A DNA stretch of 64,000 nt, from NCBI GenBank assembly GCA_022827265.1, contig JAJDTF010000097.1, positions 41,075-105,074 of the forward strand, read 5' to 3'. This document shows, in pieces, positions 1 to 8,134 of this stretch. The position numbers were made by a program, and so were the translations under genes. The stretch comes from Acidimicrobiia bacterium (GTDB lineage: Bacteria; Actinomycetota; Acidimicrobiia; Acidimicrobiales; Poriferisodalaceae). Each line of letters begins with the position of its first letter. Position 1 is the first letter of the stretch. The notes beneath the pieces are model-generated. The model did no database searches, was not told where the DNA came from, and saw nothing but the letters and a program-made list of their open reading frames with translations.

Positions 1-1
1 C

Positions 2-589
2 GGCCGTCGCCTGCGAGCCATCGAGGTCCAATGGGAATATTTGGACCTGGCCCGGAAGTATGCGCAGAGCCATGGTCTGGATCCCGTCGGCGGCGACGAC
101 ATCGGCAATGACATCCTGGACCGCTGGGAAGCAGTGCTCACCGGGCTGGAATCAGATCCGATGGGGCTCGCGACGCAGCTGGACTGGGTGGCGAAGCTGC
201 GCCTGTACGAGGCATTCGCCGAGCGGCACGGCCTCGACTGGGACGATCCGAAGCTGGCCGCCCTCGACCTGCAGTATCACGACCTGCGGCCGTCGAAGTC
301 GCTGTCGCGACGCGTCGGTCTTGAACGGATCACGACCGACGACGAAGTGGACGAGGCGGTCTCCGTGCCGCCGCCGACGACACGCGCGTACTTCCGGGGT
401 CGTTGCCTCGACAAGTTCGGCGAGGAGATCGTGGCCGCCAACTGGGATTCGATGGTGTTCGACATCGGCACCGATCCGCTGCGCCGCGTGCCGATGCTTG
501 AACCGCTGCGAGGAACCCGCGCGCACGTGGGTAGCTTGTTGGACGAGTGCCGGGACGCGGCCGAGTTGCTGCGCCGGCTGGGCAATTAG
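2..589 (+). CDS. dop: Dop, Pup deamidase/depupylase (C-terminal part)
   Basis: This is the 3' part of dop; the gene begins upstream of the window and the reading frame is open from base 2. Dop is a carboxylate-amine-ligase-fold enzyme related to PafA that removes Pup from tagged proteins and, where needed, deamidates Pup. The visible 195 residues match the family's C-terminal end: the LDWVAKLRLYEAF stretch, the LDLQYHDL motif, PPPTTRAYFRG, and the Dop-type ending with NWDSMVFDIG and RGTRAHVGSLLDE. PafA, downstream in this window, ends differently ([21 protein letters not shown]), which separates the paralogues. It is the first visible gene of the dop-pup-prcB-prcA-pafA locus. Confidence 0.95.
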   Translation, partial: GRRLRAIEVQWEYLDLARKYAQSHGLDPVGGDDIGNDILDRWEAVLTGLESDPMGLATQLDWVAKLRLYEAFAERHGLDWDDPKLAALDLQYHDLRPSKSLSRRVGLERITTDDEVDEAVSVPPPTTRAYFRGRCLDKFGEEIVAANWDSMVFDIGTDPLRRVPMLEPLRGTRAHVGSLLDECRDAAELLRRLGN

Positions 590-675
590 CCGCCAGGTTC
601 AGACTCGAACGCAGGCGGCAATCGGAACTCTCACGCATTCGAGACCCAAGCAATCGACACCGGAGGAGGCCCGAG

Positions 676-867
676 ATGGCAGAACGCGAGCAGATGCGAC
701 GGTCGGCTCCGAGGGAGACCGAGAGTCCCGCACCGCAGGACACCTCGTCTGAGGGGGCGACCGAACTGAAGGCAGAGCTCGACGACCTGCTCGACGAGAT
801 CGACGATGTGCTCGAGACCAATGCCGAGGAGTTCGTGAAGAACTACGTGCAGAAGGGCGGCGAGTGA
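676..867 (+). CDS. pup: Pup, prokaryotic ubiquitin-like protein (63 aa)
   Basis: Small, acidic, largely disordered protein that is ligated to lysines of proteasome substrates by PafA. The start is the ATG at 676, preceded by a strong GGAGGAG ribosome site at 662-668; the frame is open further upstream but that extension is unlike Pup. The C-terminal half carries the conserved helix-forming region LDDLLDEIDDVLE and the terminal NYVQKGGE. It ends in GGE, so the ligatable glutamate is genetically encoded and Dop-mediated deamidation should not be needed before conjugation. Its stop overlaps the prcB GTG start (GTGA), implying translational coupling. Confidence 0.95.
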   Translation: MAEREQMRRSAPRETESPAPQDTSSEGATELKAELDDLLDEIDDVLETNAEEFVKNYVQKGGE

Positions 868-1754
868 CCCCCATGCCCTTCTTCGCCCCAGGGGACGACC
901 CGGGGGCGAGCTTCCTCGAACTGCTGCGGCGCACGGGCAGCGAGCCGTTTGCCGGGTTCGCGCAGGTGCCTGCCGCTGAGGGGGGTTTCGGCTCCCTCGA
1001 GGGTTCTCACGCCACCACCGTGCTGGCCGTGCGCAGCTCCGACGGGGTGGTCGTGGCCGGCGACCGGCGGGCCACCAGCGGCAATCTCATCAGTCACCGC
1101 GACATGCGCAAGGTCTTCCCAGCCGACTCCTATTCGGCGGTGGCCATTGCCGGTGCTGCAGGCCCGGCCGTGCAGATGGTTCGCCTCTTCCAGCTGCAAC
1201 TCGAGTACTACGAGAAGATCGAAGGCAAGCCGCTGAGCCTGGAAGGCAAAGCGAACCAGCTGGCCGAGATGCTGCGAGCCCACCTGCCCCAGGCGATGCG
1301 CGGCCTCCCGGTGGTGCCGATTTTCGCCGGATTCGACCCCGCCGACGGTAGGGGCAGGCTCTTCCAGTACGACGTGACCGGCGGCCGCTACGAAGAGCAG
1401 GACTACGCCACAGCCGGCTCAGGCAGCCTGCACGCAGGGACGGTCCTGAAGCTCGGCTTCCGCGACGATCTGAGCGAGCCGGACGCACTGGCGCTCAGCG
1501 TGCAAGCGTTGTGGCACGCCGCCGACGAAGACAGCGCCACCGGCGGCCCCGATCCCGTGCGTGGCATCTACCCGGTGCTTGCGGCAATCGGGAGCGAGGG
1601 CTTCCGTCAGCTCAGCGACACCGAGTCAGGGGAGGTCTTCGCTGCGCTGCAAGCCGACCTCTCCAGCGGCGGGAGCGAGGGAGCGGCCCGGTCCGATTCA
1701 GCCGGCGGCGGTCCCAGTTCCGCCGGAGGCAGCCGCAGCGAGGTGTCGCCATGA
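864..1754 (+). CDS. prcB: Proteasome beta subunit PrcB
   Basis: Catalytic subunit of the 20S proteasome. The GTG start at 864 overlaps the pup stop; an ATG at 873 is the alternative. A propeptide of about 50 residues precedes the processing site GSHATTVLAV; cleavage before Thr51 would expose the N-terminal threonine nucleophile. The DRRATSG segment soon after and the glycine-rich SGSLHAG region are typical of active beta subunits. The last 30 or so residues form a low-complexity Gly/Ser/Ala tail that is probably disordered. The gene is coupled to prcA by an ATGA overlap, so the two subunits can be made in equal amounts. Confidence 0.95.
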   Translation: MTPMPFFAPGDDPGASFLELLRRTGSEPFAGFAQVPAAEGGFGSLEGSHATTVLAVRSSDGVVVAGDRRATSGNLISHRDMRKVFPADSYSAVAIAGAAGPAVQMVRLFQLQLEYYEKIEGKPLSLEGKANQLAEMLRAHLPQAMRGLPVVPIFAGFDPADGRGRLFQYDVTGGRYEEQDYATAGSGSLHAGTVLKLGFRDDLSEPDALALSVQALWHAADEDSATGGPDPVRGIYPVLAAIGSEGFRQLSDTESGEVFAALQADLSSGGSEGAARSDSAGGGPSSAGGSRSEVSP

Positions 1755-2491
1755 GCATGCCCGGGATGTATGTCAGCCCCGAGCAGCTCATGCAAGACCG
1801 GGCCGACTACGCCCGCAAGGGAATCGCCCGCGGACGCTCGCTGGTGACGCTGGAATACGGCGACGGCATTGCCTTGGTGGCCGAGAATGCGAGCGCAACG
1901 CTGCGCAAGGTGTCGGAGATCTACGACCGGATCGCCTTCGGCGGCGTGGGCCGCTACATCGAGTTCGACCAGCTGCGCATCGCGGGTGTCCGCCACGCCG
2001 AGCTGAAGGGATACCAGTACTCGCGTTCAGATGTGGAAGCTCGCAGCCTCGCCAACCAGTACGCGCAGATGCTCGGGCAGTTCTTCACCCATGAGCTCAA
2101 GCCGCTCGAGGTCGAGATCGTGGTGGTGGAGGTGGGGATCGGCGATGAGGCCAACCAGCTCTACCGGATCCAGTACGACGGCACCGTCATGGACGAGGAG
2201 GCGTACTGCTGCATCGGAGGCGATGCCGACGCAGTGCGCGAGCGGGTGGCTGAGGGCTACGACCCTGAACTCGATGCCGACGCAGCCATCCGGCTGGCGC
2301 GCGCAGCACTCGCCGGACCCGAGCGTGAGATCGCTGCACCGGATCTCGAAGTGGCCTTGCTCGAGTCGAACGCCGAAGACGCAACCCACCGCCGCCGGTG
2401 CTTCCGGCGTCTCGACGACGACGAGGTGGAGGTCGCTCTGGGCGACAGCGCAGATCAGCCCGACGAAGGCTCCGATCAGGAAGATTCCTAG
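1751..2491 (+). CDS. prcA: Proteasome alpha subunit PrcA
   Basis: Outer-ring, gating subunit of the 20S proteasome (246 aa). The ATG at 1751 overlaps the prcB stop. The N-terminus MSMPGMYVSPEQLMQDRADY followed by ARKGIARGRSLV is the usual actinobacterial alpha-subunit start, including the YVSPEQ gate segment. The family's fold signature continues through LVAENASATLRKVSEIYDRI and FGGVGRYIEFDQLR. The C-terminal part is acidic and low in complexity (DDDEVEVALGDSADQPDEG). It carries no N-terminal threonine, as expected for the non-catalytic ring. Confidence 0.95.
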   Translation: MSMPGMYVSPEQLMQDRADYARKGIARGRSLVTLEYGDGIALVAENASATLRKVSEIYDRIAFGGVGRYIEFDQLRIAGVRHAELKGYQYSRSDVEARSLANQYAQMLGQFFTHELKPLEVEIVVVEVGIGDEANQLYRIQYDGTVMDEEAYCCIGGDADAVRERVAEGYDPELDADAAIRLARAALAGPEREIAAPDLEVALLESNAEDATHRRRCFRRLDDDEVEVALGDSADQPDEGSDQEDS

Positions 2492-2499
2492 ATCGGCAG

Positions 2500-2505
2500 T
2501 ACGGT
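2500..2505 (+). promoter_or_regulatory. -10 box of a leaderless pafA promoter
   Basis: TACGGT (TANNNT type) ends 7 nt before the GTG at 2513, the spacing seen in front of many other starts in this window. It implies that pafA has its own promoter 9 nt after the prcA stop and that its transcript begins at or very near the start codon. Confidence 0.55.
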
Positions 2506-2512
2506 GAGCGCC

Positions 2513-3871
2513 GTGCAGCGGCGCATCATGGGTGTCGAGAACGAGTACGGCGTCACGTGCACACTGCGGGGACAGCGGCGCCTCAGCCCCGACGAGGTGG
2601 CGCGCTACCTGTTCCGTCGGGTGGTGTCGTGGGGCCGATCCAGCAACGTGTTCCTGGCCAACGGGGCGCGCCTGTATCTCGACGTCGGCAGCCATCCCGA
2701 GTACGCCACGCCGGAATGCGATTCCGTCTATGACGTGGTGTGCCACGACCGTGCGGGCGAGCGGATCCTCGAACAGCTCGTCGCCAGCGCCACCGAGCGA
2801 CTGGCAGAGGAGGCGTTCAACGGCACGATCTTCCTGTTCAAGAACAACACAGACTCGGCCGGCAACAGCTACGGATGCCACGAGAACTACCTGACCAGCC
2901 GGGCTGATGACTTCTCGAACTACGCCGAGGTGCTGATCCCGTTCCTGGTGACCCGGCAGATCTACGCCGGCGCGGGCAAAGTGCTCAATACGGCCAAGGG
3001 CGCCCGGTATTGCATCACCCAGCGGGCGGAGCACATCTGGGAGAGCGTGTCGAGCGCGACTACCCGCAGCCGTCCGATCATCAACACCCGCGACGAGCCG
3101 CACGCCGACGCTGAGCGCTTCCGGCGCCTGCACGTCATCGTCGGCGACTCGAACATGAGCGAGTACACGTCATTCCTCAAGATCGGCGCGGCTGCGCTGA
3201 TGCTGCGCATGCTCGAGGATCCCGCCGTGGTGCTGCGGGACATGACGCTGGAGAACCCGATCCGGGCGATCCGCGAGATCAGCCACGACATCACCTGCAG
3301 ACGCAAGGTGCGCCTGGCAAATGGGCGTGAAGTGAGCGCGTTCGACATCCAGTCGGAGTACCTGGAGCGAGCCCTGCGCTTTGCCGAGACGAACGATCTC
3401 ACCGAGGAGGAATCGCGTGCTCTGCAGATGTGGGAGCACGTGATGACGGCGATCGGCGACGATCCGCTGCAGCTCGACCGCGAGGTGGACTGGGTCATCA
3501 AGCACAAGCTGCTCACGAGCTATGCCGACCGCGCTGGAGTCGGCTTCGACGACCCTCACATTGCACTGTTGGACCTGCAGTATCACCATGTTCATTCGAC
3601 GCGAGGCGTCTTCTATGTGATGCAGCGGCGCGGCCTGGTCGAGCGAGTACTGGATGACGCCGATGTGCGTCGGGCTACCGAGGAAGCGCCCCAGACGACG
3701 AGAGCCCGGCTGCGCGGGGCGTTTGTTCGCGAGGCCAAGGCCCGGCGCCGTGACTACACCGTGGACTGGGTGCATCTGAAGCTCAACGACCAGGCTCAGC
3801 GAACCGTCCTGTGCAAGGACCCGTTCCGTTCCCACGATGAGCGTGTCGACAAGCTGATCGAGTCGCTGTGA
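2513..3871 (+). CDS. pafA: PafA, Pup-protein ligase
   Basis: ATP-dependent ligase that attaches the Pup C-terminal glutamate to substrate lysines. I chose the GTG at 2513 (product [13 protein letters not shown]) rather than the in-frame GTG at 2504, because it gives the canonical N-terminus and a 452-residue protein, the usual family length, and follows the -10 box at 2500-2505. Visible family motifs are GVENEYGVT (nucleotide/metal-binding glutamate), [39 protein letters not shown] and [20 protein letters not shown]. The C-terminus has [21 protein letters not shown], which distinguishes PafA from Dop. Confidence 0.96.
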   Translation: MQRRIMGVENEYGVTCTLRGQRRLSPDEVARYLFRRVVSWGRSSNVFLANGARLYLDVGSHPEYATPECDSVYDVVCHDRAGERILEQLVASATERLAEEAFNGTIFLFKNNTDSAGNSYGCHENYLTSRADDFSNYAEVLIPFLVTRQIYAGAGKVLNTAKGARYCITQRAEHIWESVSSATTRSRPIINTRDEPHADAERFRRLHVIVGDSNMSEYTSFLKIGAAALMLRMLEDPAVVLRDMTLENPIRAIREISHDITCRRKVRLANGREVSAFDIQSEYLERALRFAETNDLTEEESRALQMWEHVMTAIGDDPLQLDREVDWVIKHKLLTSYADRAGVGFDDPHIALLDLQYHHVHSTRGVFYVMQRRGLVERVLDDADVRRATEEAPQTTRARLRGAFVREAKARRRDYTVDWVHLKLNDQAQRTVLCKDPFRSHDERVDKLIESL

Positions 3872-3921
3872 TGCACACAGGGTGCTGCGTGCGCCAGCGC
3901 TCAGATGGCTGAAAGCAGCGG

Positions 3922-5031
3922 ATGCCGCGTTTTGCGCGCCTGCGAGCCGCCGAGGTACGCGACGTACGGCCCGGTCTGGCACGGATGACCCTGTCCGACG
4001 GGAGCGAGGCCTACGCGCTCACGGAGCTGTGCGGCCCCATCACAGTTGGCGACGAACTGCTCGTGAACACATCGGCAGTGGAACTCGGCCTTGGCACCGG
4101 CGGAGCACATGTGGTGCATACCAACCTCACTTCGCCGTTCGGGGGCGTCGGGAGGCCGGGGCGCGTCATGAAGGCCCGCTACCTCGCTGAGCAGCTGTCC
4201 GTCGACGCAGTTGAGGAAGCAGCCGGCGGGGCTGGAACGGATCGCACTGCCATTGCAGAGACAGCGCCCGATGGCGCTGAGCCGCTAGAGGCGGCGCCGT
4301 ATGGCGCCGGGGTGGCGCTGCCGTCGTTGGCCGGCACGCGGGTGGTGCTGTGCGTGCTGCACAGTCACGCATTGGCGCTGGCCGCGACAGTCCACGGTGC
4401 TTCCGGCGTGGCGCCGGGCTATGTCATGACCGATGGCGGAGCGCTGCCGTTCGTGCTCAGCGATCTCGCTGCGGCGTGCTTGGAACGTGGGGTGATCGCA
4501 ACGGCGGTCAGCGCCGGGCAGGCCTTCGGGGCCCCCATCGAAGCAGTCACCGTTGCCTCTGGCGTGGCCGCACTGGCAGAGCGGGGCATCGAGCGTGTGG
4601 TCGTCGCTCCAGGGTTAGGACACCTCGGCACTGCGAGCCCATTGGGCTTCTCGGCCCTGGATCTCGTCGGCCACGCGGCCGTGCTGGACAGGCTCGGGGC
4701 GGCGACAGCGCTGGCTGTACGTGCATCTTCGGTCGACGAGCGTCCACGGCACCGCGGCGTGAGCCATCACACTCGGGCGATGGCAGCGCTGGCCCCCGAC
4801 CAGACGGTCGTGCCCGTTCCGGTGGAACCTGAGACTGGCGAGGCGGCGGACGACGCTGCGTGGATCTCGGCGCTGGGGAATCGGGCTGTCGGCATGGAGC
4901 CACTTGGAATCGCCGAAGCGCTTGCCCGCTGCGACCTGAACGTGACATCTATGGGGCGCCCGCTGGAACGCGATGTACGAGGGTGCGGGTGGCTGGGGGC
5001 TGCGGCGGCCTGGCTGGCGGCTGCGGCATGA
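3922..5031 (+). CDS. DUF3866 family protein
   Basis: Protein of 369 residues that I recognise as DUF3866, a family of unknown biochemical role found in Actinobacteria and Firmicutes. It opens with a small beta-rich region (residues about 1-60, ending VNTSAVELGLGTGGAHVV) and then an alpha/beta part with glycine-rich turns: VLHSHALALAATVHG, APGYVMTDGGALP, VSAGQAFGAPIEAVTVASG and VVAPGLGHLGTASPLGFS. A linker at residues about 105-130 (around TAPDGAEPLEAAPYGAG) is encoded by short GGCGCC-rich palindromic DNA and looks like an insertion. It follows pafA by 50 bp and overlaps the signal peptidase gene (ATGA), so it may be co-expressed with protein quality-control genes. Confidence 0.8.
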   Translation: MPRFARLRAAEVRDVRPGLARMTLSDGSEAYALTELCGPITVGDELLVNTSAVELGLGTGGAHVVHTNLTSPFGGVGRPGRVMKARYLAEQLSVDAVEEAAGGAGTDRTAIAETAPDGAEPLEAAPYGAGVALPSLAGTRVVLCVLHSHALALAATVHGASGVAPGYVMTDGGALPFVLSDLAAACLERGVIATAVSAGQAFGAPIEAVTVASGVAALAERGIERVVVAPGLGHLGTASPLGFSALDLVGHAAVLDRLGAATALAVRASSVDERPRHRGVSHHTRAMAALAPDQTVVPVPVEPETGEAADDAAWISALGNRAVGMEPLGIAEALARCDLNVTSMGRPLERDVRGCGWLGAAAAWLAAAA

Positions 5032-5747
5032 GCAGCCCCAGTTCACCGGCCGACGACGGGCGCGATACCGATCACTCGAGCGGAGGCTCGTCGGCCGCTG
5101 GCGAGGACGCCGTGCCAAGCAGCGATCAGCCCGCGGACGTGGGCGCCCGGGGGCCTGCCGACGGGCATCGTTCCGATGACCGGCCGCTGGGCCGTCGGCC
5201 ACCGCGGGTTCGGCGGGCTATGAGCAGGCGCATGCGCAGCCTGCTGTCGTGGGTGTGGGTGCTTCTGGCTGCGGTGACGCTCGCGCTGCTGATGCGTACG
5301 TTTCTCATCGCGGCGTTCTATATCCCGTCCGAGTCGATGGAGCCCGTGCTCGAGATCGGGGACCGGCTGCTGGTCTCCAAGCTCAGCTACCGCATCGGGG
5401 ATCCCGAACCCGGCGATGTCGTCGTGTTCCGGACCCCACGCTCGATGCAGCCGGCGCAGACCGCGGAGCTCATCAAGCGCGTCGTGGCCGTTGGGGGCCA
5501 GCAGGTCGAAGCGGTGAATGGCCGGCTCATCATCGACGGGTCGCCGGTGGATGAGCACTACCTGCCGACCGACGTGTACACGCGCGACTTCGGCCCCGTG
5601 CTGGTGCCTGCCGGATACGTGTTCGTCATGGGCGACAACCGCCGCTCAAGCCAGGACAGCCGCGTCTTCGGCGCCATCCCCGAGAGCGAGATCGTCGGGA
5701 GAGCGTTCGCGCGTTTCTGGCCACCCACGCGTCTTGGCGGCTTGTAG
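5028..5747 (+). CDS. lepB: Signal peptidase I
   Basis: Membrane serine/lysine protease that removes signal peptides from Sec- and Tat-exported proteins. A hydrophilic, probably disordered N-terminal tail (residues 1-70) precedes one transmembrane helix (about 71-98). The catalytic serine is Ser103 in PSESMEP and the general base is Lys150 in LIKRVVAVGG. The MGDNR signature near the C-terminus follows the VPAGYVFV strand. The ATG overlaps the stop of the DUF3866 gene. Length (239 aa) is normal for actinobacterial enzymes with a single N-terminal anchor. Confidence 0.93.
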   Translation: MSSPSSPADDGRDTDHSSGGSSAAGEDAVPSSDQPADVGARGPADGHRSDDRPLGRRPPRVRRAMSRRMRSLLSWVWVLLAAVTLALLMRTFLIAAFYIPSESMEPVLEIGDRLLVSKLSYRIGDPEPGDVVVFRTPRSMQPAQTAELIKRVVAVGGQQVEAVNGRLIIDGSPVDEHYLPTDVYTRDFGPVLVPAGYVFVMGDNRRSSQDSRVFGAIPESEIVGRAFARFWPPTRLGGL

Positions 5748-5779
5748 ATCTCCAGCGCCGTGATCGGCGCCGATCACGG

Positions 5780-6541
5780 TCAAGCGGGTTGCGTCTCGCA
5801 GATGTCGCCTGCAGGGGCGGAGCCGCCTGGCGTCTTCGATGATTCGAGACCGGCAAGCAGGCGGTCGACGTGATCGCCGTACAGGCCGTCGAGGCCCATG
5901 CAGCGCAGCGCTGTCGCTAGGCGGGTGTGCTGCACGTCCCATGCGAAGCAGAGCCGCTCGAATCGGTGGAAGAGGGCCGCAAGGCCGCCTGTCCAGTCTT
6001 TGGCGGGGAGGTTGACCGCATCGATGCCGGCATTGGCCAGAGCCGCAGCCCGACGCTCTGGGCCTTCCTTCATGCGCCGCACCCGAGTCGAATCGACGAT
6101 GTGGGCTGACGTGCGCCCGCGCAGGTCAACCAGGATATCCCAGTCGCCGTGGCACAGCCAGAGACGATCTTCCGCACCGGCGGCACGGGCGGCGGAGATC
6201 ACGGCGTCTGCCGCTGCTGGGTCTTTGAGATCGACCGATAGCTCGAAGTCGGTGCCGCACGCCTGATACATGTCCGCGAGGGTGGGAATGTCGGCACCGA
6301 TGCGTTCCCGTTGCAAGGAGCTGAAGGCACGACGCACGCCCCGGTGCCAAGCGACGCCGTCGTGGTCCAGCATGGCGTGACCGTCTTGGCTGAGCCAGAC
6401 ATCGGTCTCGAGGCCGGTTGCTCCCATGTCCAGCGCCAGGGCGAACGTGTCGAGGGCATTGTCGGGGCCGTGCGCTCGCCCGCCACGGTGTGCGAACGCG
6501 ATCGGAGGCGTGCGCAGTGACGGCAATGGCTGGGAGGGCAC
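5780..6541 (-). CDS. Glycerophosphodiester phosphodiesterase family protein
   Basis: GDPD-fold hydrolase (253 aa) expected to split glycerophosphodiesters into glycerol-3-phosphate and an alcohol. The metal and catalytic residues are visible: AHRGG near residue 17, the ETDVWLSQDG segment with its Glu-x-Asp pair, and LDHDGVAWHRG with the second histidine. The ELSVDLKDP strand supplies a further conserved glutamate/lysine. No signal peptide is evident, so it is likely cytoplasmic. The GTG start at 6541 lies only 18 bp from the start of the divergently transcribed small membrane protein, so the two promoters must overlap. Confidence 0.85.
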   Translation of the reverse strand: MPSQPLPSLRTPPIAFAHRGGRAHGPDNALDTFALALDMGATGLETDVWLSQDGHAMLDHDGVAWHRGVRRAFSSLQRERIGADIPTLADMYQACGTDFELSVDLKDPAAADAVISAARAAGAEDRLWLCHGDWDILVDLRGRTSAHIVDSTRVRRMKEGPERRAAALANAGIDAVNLPAKDWTGGLAALFHRFERLCFAWDVQHTRLATALRCMGLDGLYGDHVDRLLAGLESSKTPGGSAPAGDICETQPA

Positions 6542-6546
6542 GCCTC

Positions 6547-6552
6547 TATCGT
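6547..6552 (+). promoter_or_regulatory. -10 box, leaderless start of small membrane protein
   Basis: TATCGT lies 7 nt before the GTG at 6560, fitting the TANNNT plus 6-7 nt pattern seen at other genes here. It decides between the in-frame starts at 6551 and 6560. Confidence 0.45.
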
Positions 6553-6559
6553 GCCACTT

Positions 6560-6829
6560 GTGCCGACGATATGGCTGTTGCCCATCGTTGCCTTCGGCGT
6601 GCTCACTGTGGTGAGCATCGTCATGATCCGACGGCTGGCAGTCGAGCTGCGGGCGACGGCGCAGAGCCTGGCGTCCATTGCAGACGCTGCAGCAGCGGTG
6701 CGAGCCGACGTCATGCGAGCGCGCGCCGCGATCGACAGCCTGGACGTGCCGTCGCTGCGCCAGGCCACTGCCGAGCGGGCGCTCGGCCTGGCAGTGCGGT
6801 GGGCTGCCCGCCGGGTACTGCCCTTCTGA
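6560..6829 (+). CDS. Small single-pass membrane protein, unknown function
   Basis: An 89-residue product with one N-terminal hydrophobic helix (WLLPIVAFGVLTVVSIVMI, residues 4-22) followed by a charged, alanine-rich amphipathic helix (about 27-65) and an Arg-rich end. This layout resembles small membrane-anchored coiled-coil proteins of actinobacteria, but I do not recognise a family. The GTG at 6560 is preferred over the GTG at 6551 because it sits 7 nt after a TATCGT -10 box. It precedes the Tat genes by 85 bp, so a link to export is possible but not shown. Confidence 0.6.
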   Translation: MPTIWLLPIVAFGVLTVVSIVMIRRLAVELRATAQSLASIADAAAAVRADVMRARAAIDSLDVPSLRQATAERALGLAVRWAARRVLPF

Positions 6830-6902
6830 AGGGGCAGCAATCGCCGCACACAGCTCCGTCTGCGCGTGAACGGCGCAGAACCGCCGCGCAGGGCCGGGGT
6901 TC

Positions 6903-6908
6903 TACCAT
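6903..6908 (+). promoter_or_regulatory. -10 box of leaderless tat operon promoter
   Basis: TACCAT ends 6 nt before the GTG at 6915, so transcription should begin at or next to the start codon of the TatA/TatB gene. Confidence 0.55.
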
Positions 6909-6914
6909 CGAGCC

Positions 6915-7277
6915 GTGAGCCTGCAGCCCAACGAGGTGCTGATCATCGTGTTCGTAGCGCTGATCGTGCTCGGCCCCAAGCGGCTGCCGGGCGCTATCCG
7001 CGGCATCGGCCGCGCCTTCCGGCAGGTGCGCGACTTCTCGGCCACCGTTCGCCAGGAAATGGACGCCGCGATCTCGCCGCCGATAGTCGAACCTGCATCG
7101 CCGCCTGCCCGTCCGGCTGCCGCAGATGGCTCGGAGGTCGAGCTGGAAGGTGCCGACACCGAAACCATGCAGCCGAACGCTGCAGCGGAACAATCGGAGG
7201 GTGCCGACACAGAGATCCGCCGGCCCGATGCCGCCGACCCAGCCGGTGATGACGTGACCAGAGACGGCGCTGCGTGA
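6915..7277 (+). CDS. TatA/TatB-family twin-arginine translocase subunit
   Basis: A 120-residue Tat component. One N-terminal transmembrane helix (EVLIIVFVALIVLG, residues 7-20) is followed by the hinge GPKRLPG and an amphipathic helix (about 26-50), then an acidic disordered tail. The LGPKRLP hinge, rather than FGP at the helix start, makes TatB slightly more likely than TatA. The stop overlaps the tatC GTG start (GTGA). The tail contains an imperfect repeat of GADTE. A separate TatA is expected elsewhere in the genome if this is TatB. Confidence 0.85.
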   Translation: MSLQPNEVLIIVFVALIVLGPKRLPGAIRGIGRAFRQVRDFSATVRQEMDAAISPPIVEPASPPARPAAADGSEVELEGADTETMQPNAAAEQSEGADTEIRRPDAADPAGDDVTRDGAA

Positions 7278-8134
7278 GGCTCTGGTGGCGCCGCCGGCCC
7301 CGGCCGGCGGTGATGGGTTTCTGGGATCACGTCGCCGAGCTGCGGAACCGGCTCATCTGGAGCATCGTGGCCATCGGGCTCGGCATGGTTGTCGGCCTAA
7401 TCGTCTATGACTGGTTCTTGGAGGCGGTCTTGCTGCCCCCGTATTGCCGAGTCCTTGAAGCGCGTGACGCTCCGGCGAGCGTGCTGGGGGACTCCTGCAG
7501 CCTGATCATCACCTCGCCGTTGGAAGGATTCCGCACCCGAATAAAGGTCTCGGCGTACCTGGGCGTAGTGCTGGCGATGCCGGTGCTGTTGTGGCACCTG
7601 TGGCGCTTCATCACTCCGGCTCTGGACAGCCGGGAGAAGCGGTGGGCGGTGCCGTTCGTGATCGTCGGGTTCCTGCTGTTCGCGTCCGGTGTGCTGCTCG
7701 CCTACTTCACTTTCGAGCGGGCGCTGGATTTTCTGATCTCCGTCAGCGGTGATGTCGTGGATCCGTTGCTGGGGCCAGGTGCCTACTTGGGCTTGGTGAC
7801 GTTCATGATGCTGGCATTCGGCATCGGCTTCGAGTTCCCGATCCTGTTGGTGTTCGCACAGCTCGCTGGGATTGTGACCCCGCGGCAGCTCAATAGAGCC
7901 CGCCGCTATGCCATCGTCGGCATCGTGGCCGGCGCGGCGATCATCACGCCCTCAGGCGACCCGATCACGCTGGCGGCGCTGTCGGTGCCGCTGTACGTGT
8001 TCTACGAGCTGTCGATCCTGGTCGGTTACCTCGTCCTGCGCCGCCGCAGCGGCGAACCCCCGCTGCGGCGCCGATTCCGTCGGTCGGCGAAGGAGAGCGA
8101 GCAGAGCGCGGCAGGCGGCGGACCGACGCCGTGA
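7274..8134 (+). CDS. tatC: TatC, twin-arginine translocase core
   Basis: Polytopic receptor of the Tat pathway, which binds twin-arginine signal peptides and recruits TatA. The conserved cytoplasmic start MGFWDHVAELRNRL is at about residue 14. The SPLEGFRTRIKVSAYLG loop, the periplasmic YFTFERALDFL region, and the GIGFEFPILLVF helix with its conserved Phe-Glu are all present. Six transmembrane helices can be placed; the last ends near residue 255 (VGYLVLRRR). The tail is basic. It is coupled to TatA/B upstream and overlaps the helicase GTG downstream. Confidence 0.95.
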   Translation: MRLWWRRRPRPAVMGFWDHVAELRNRLIWSIVAIGLGMVVGLIVYDWFLEAVLLPPYCRVLEARDAPASVLGDSCSLIITSPLEGFRTRIKVSAYLGVVLAMPVLLWHLWRFITPALDSREKRWAVPFVIVGFLLFASGVLLAYFTFERALDFLISVSGDVVDPLLGPGAYLGLVTFMMLAFGIGFEFPILLVFAQLAGIVTPRQLNRARRYAIVGIVAGAAIITPSGDPITLAALSVPLYVFYELSILVGYLVLRRRSGEPPLRRRFRRSAKESEQSAAGGGPTP

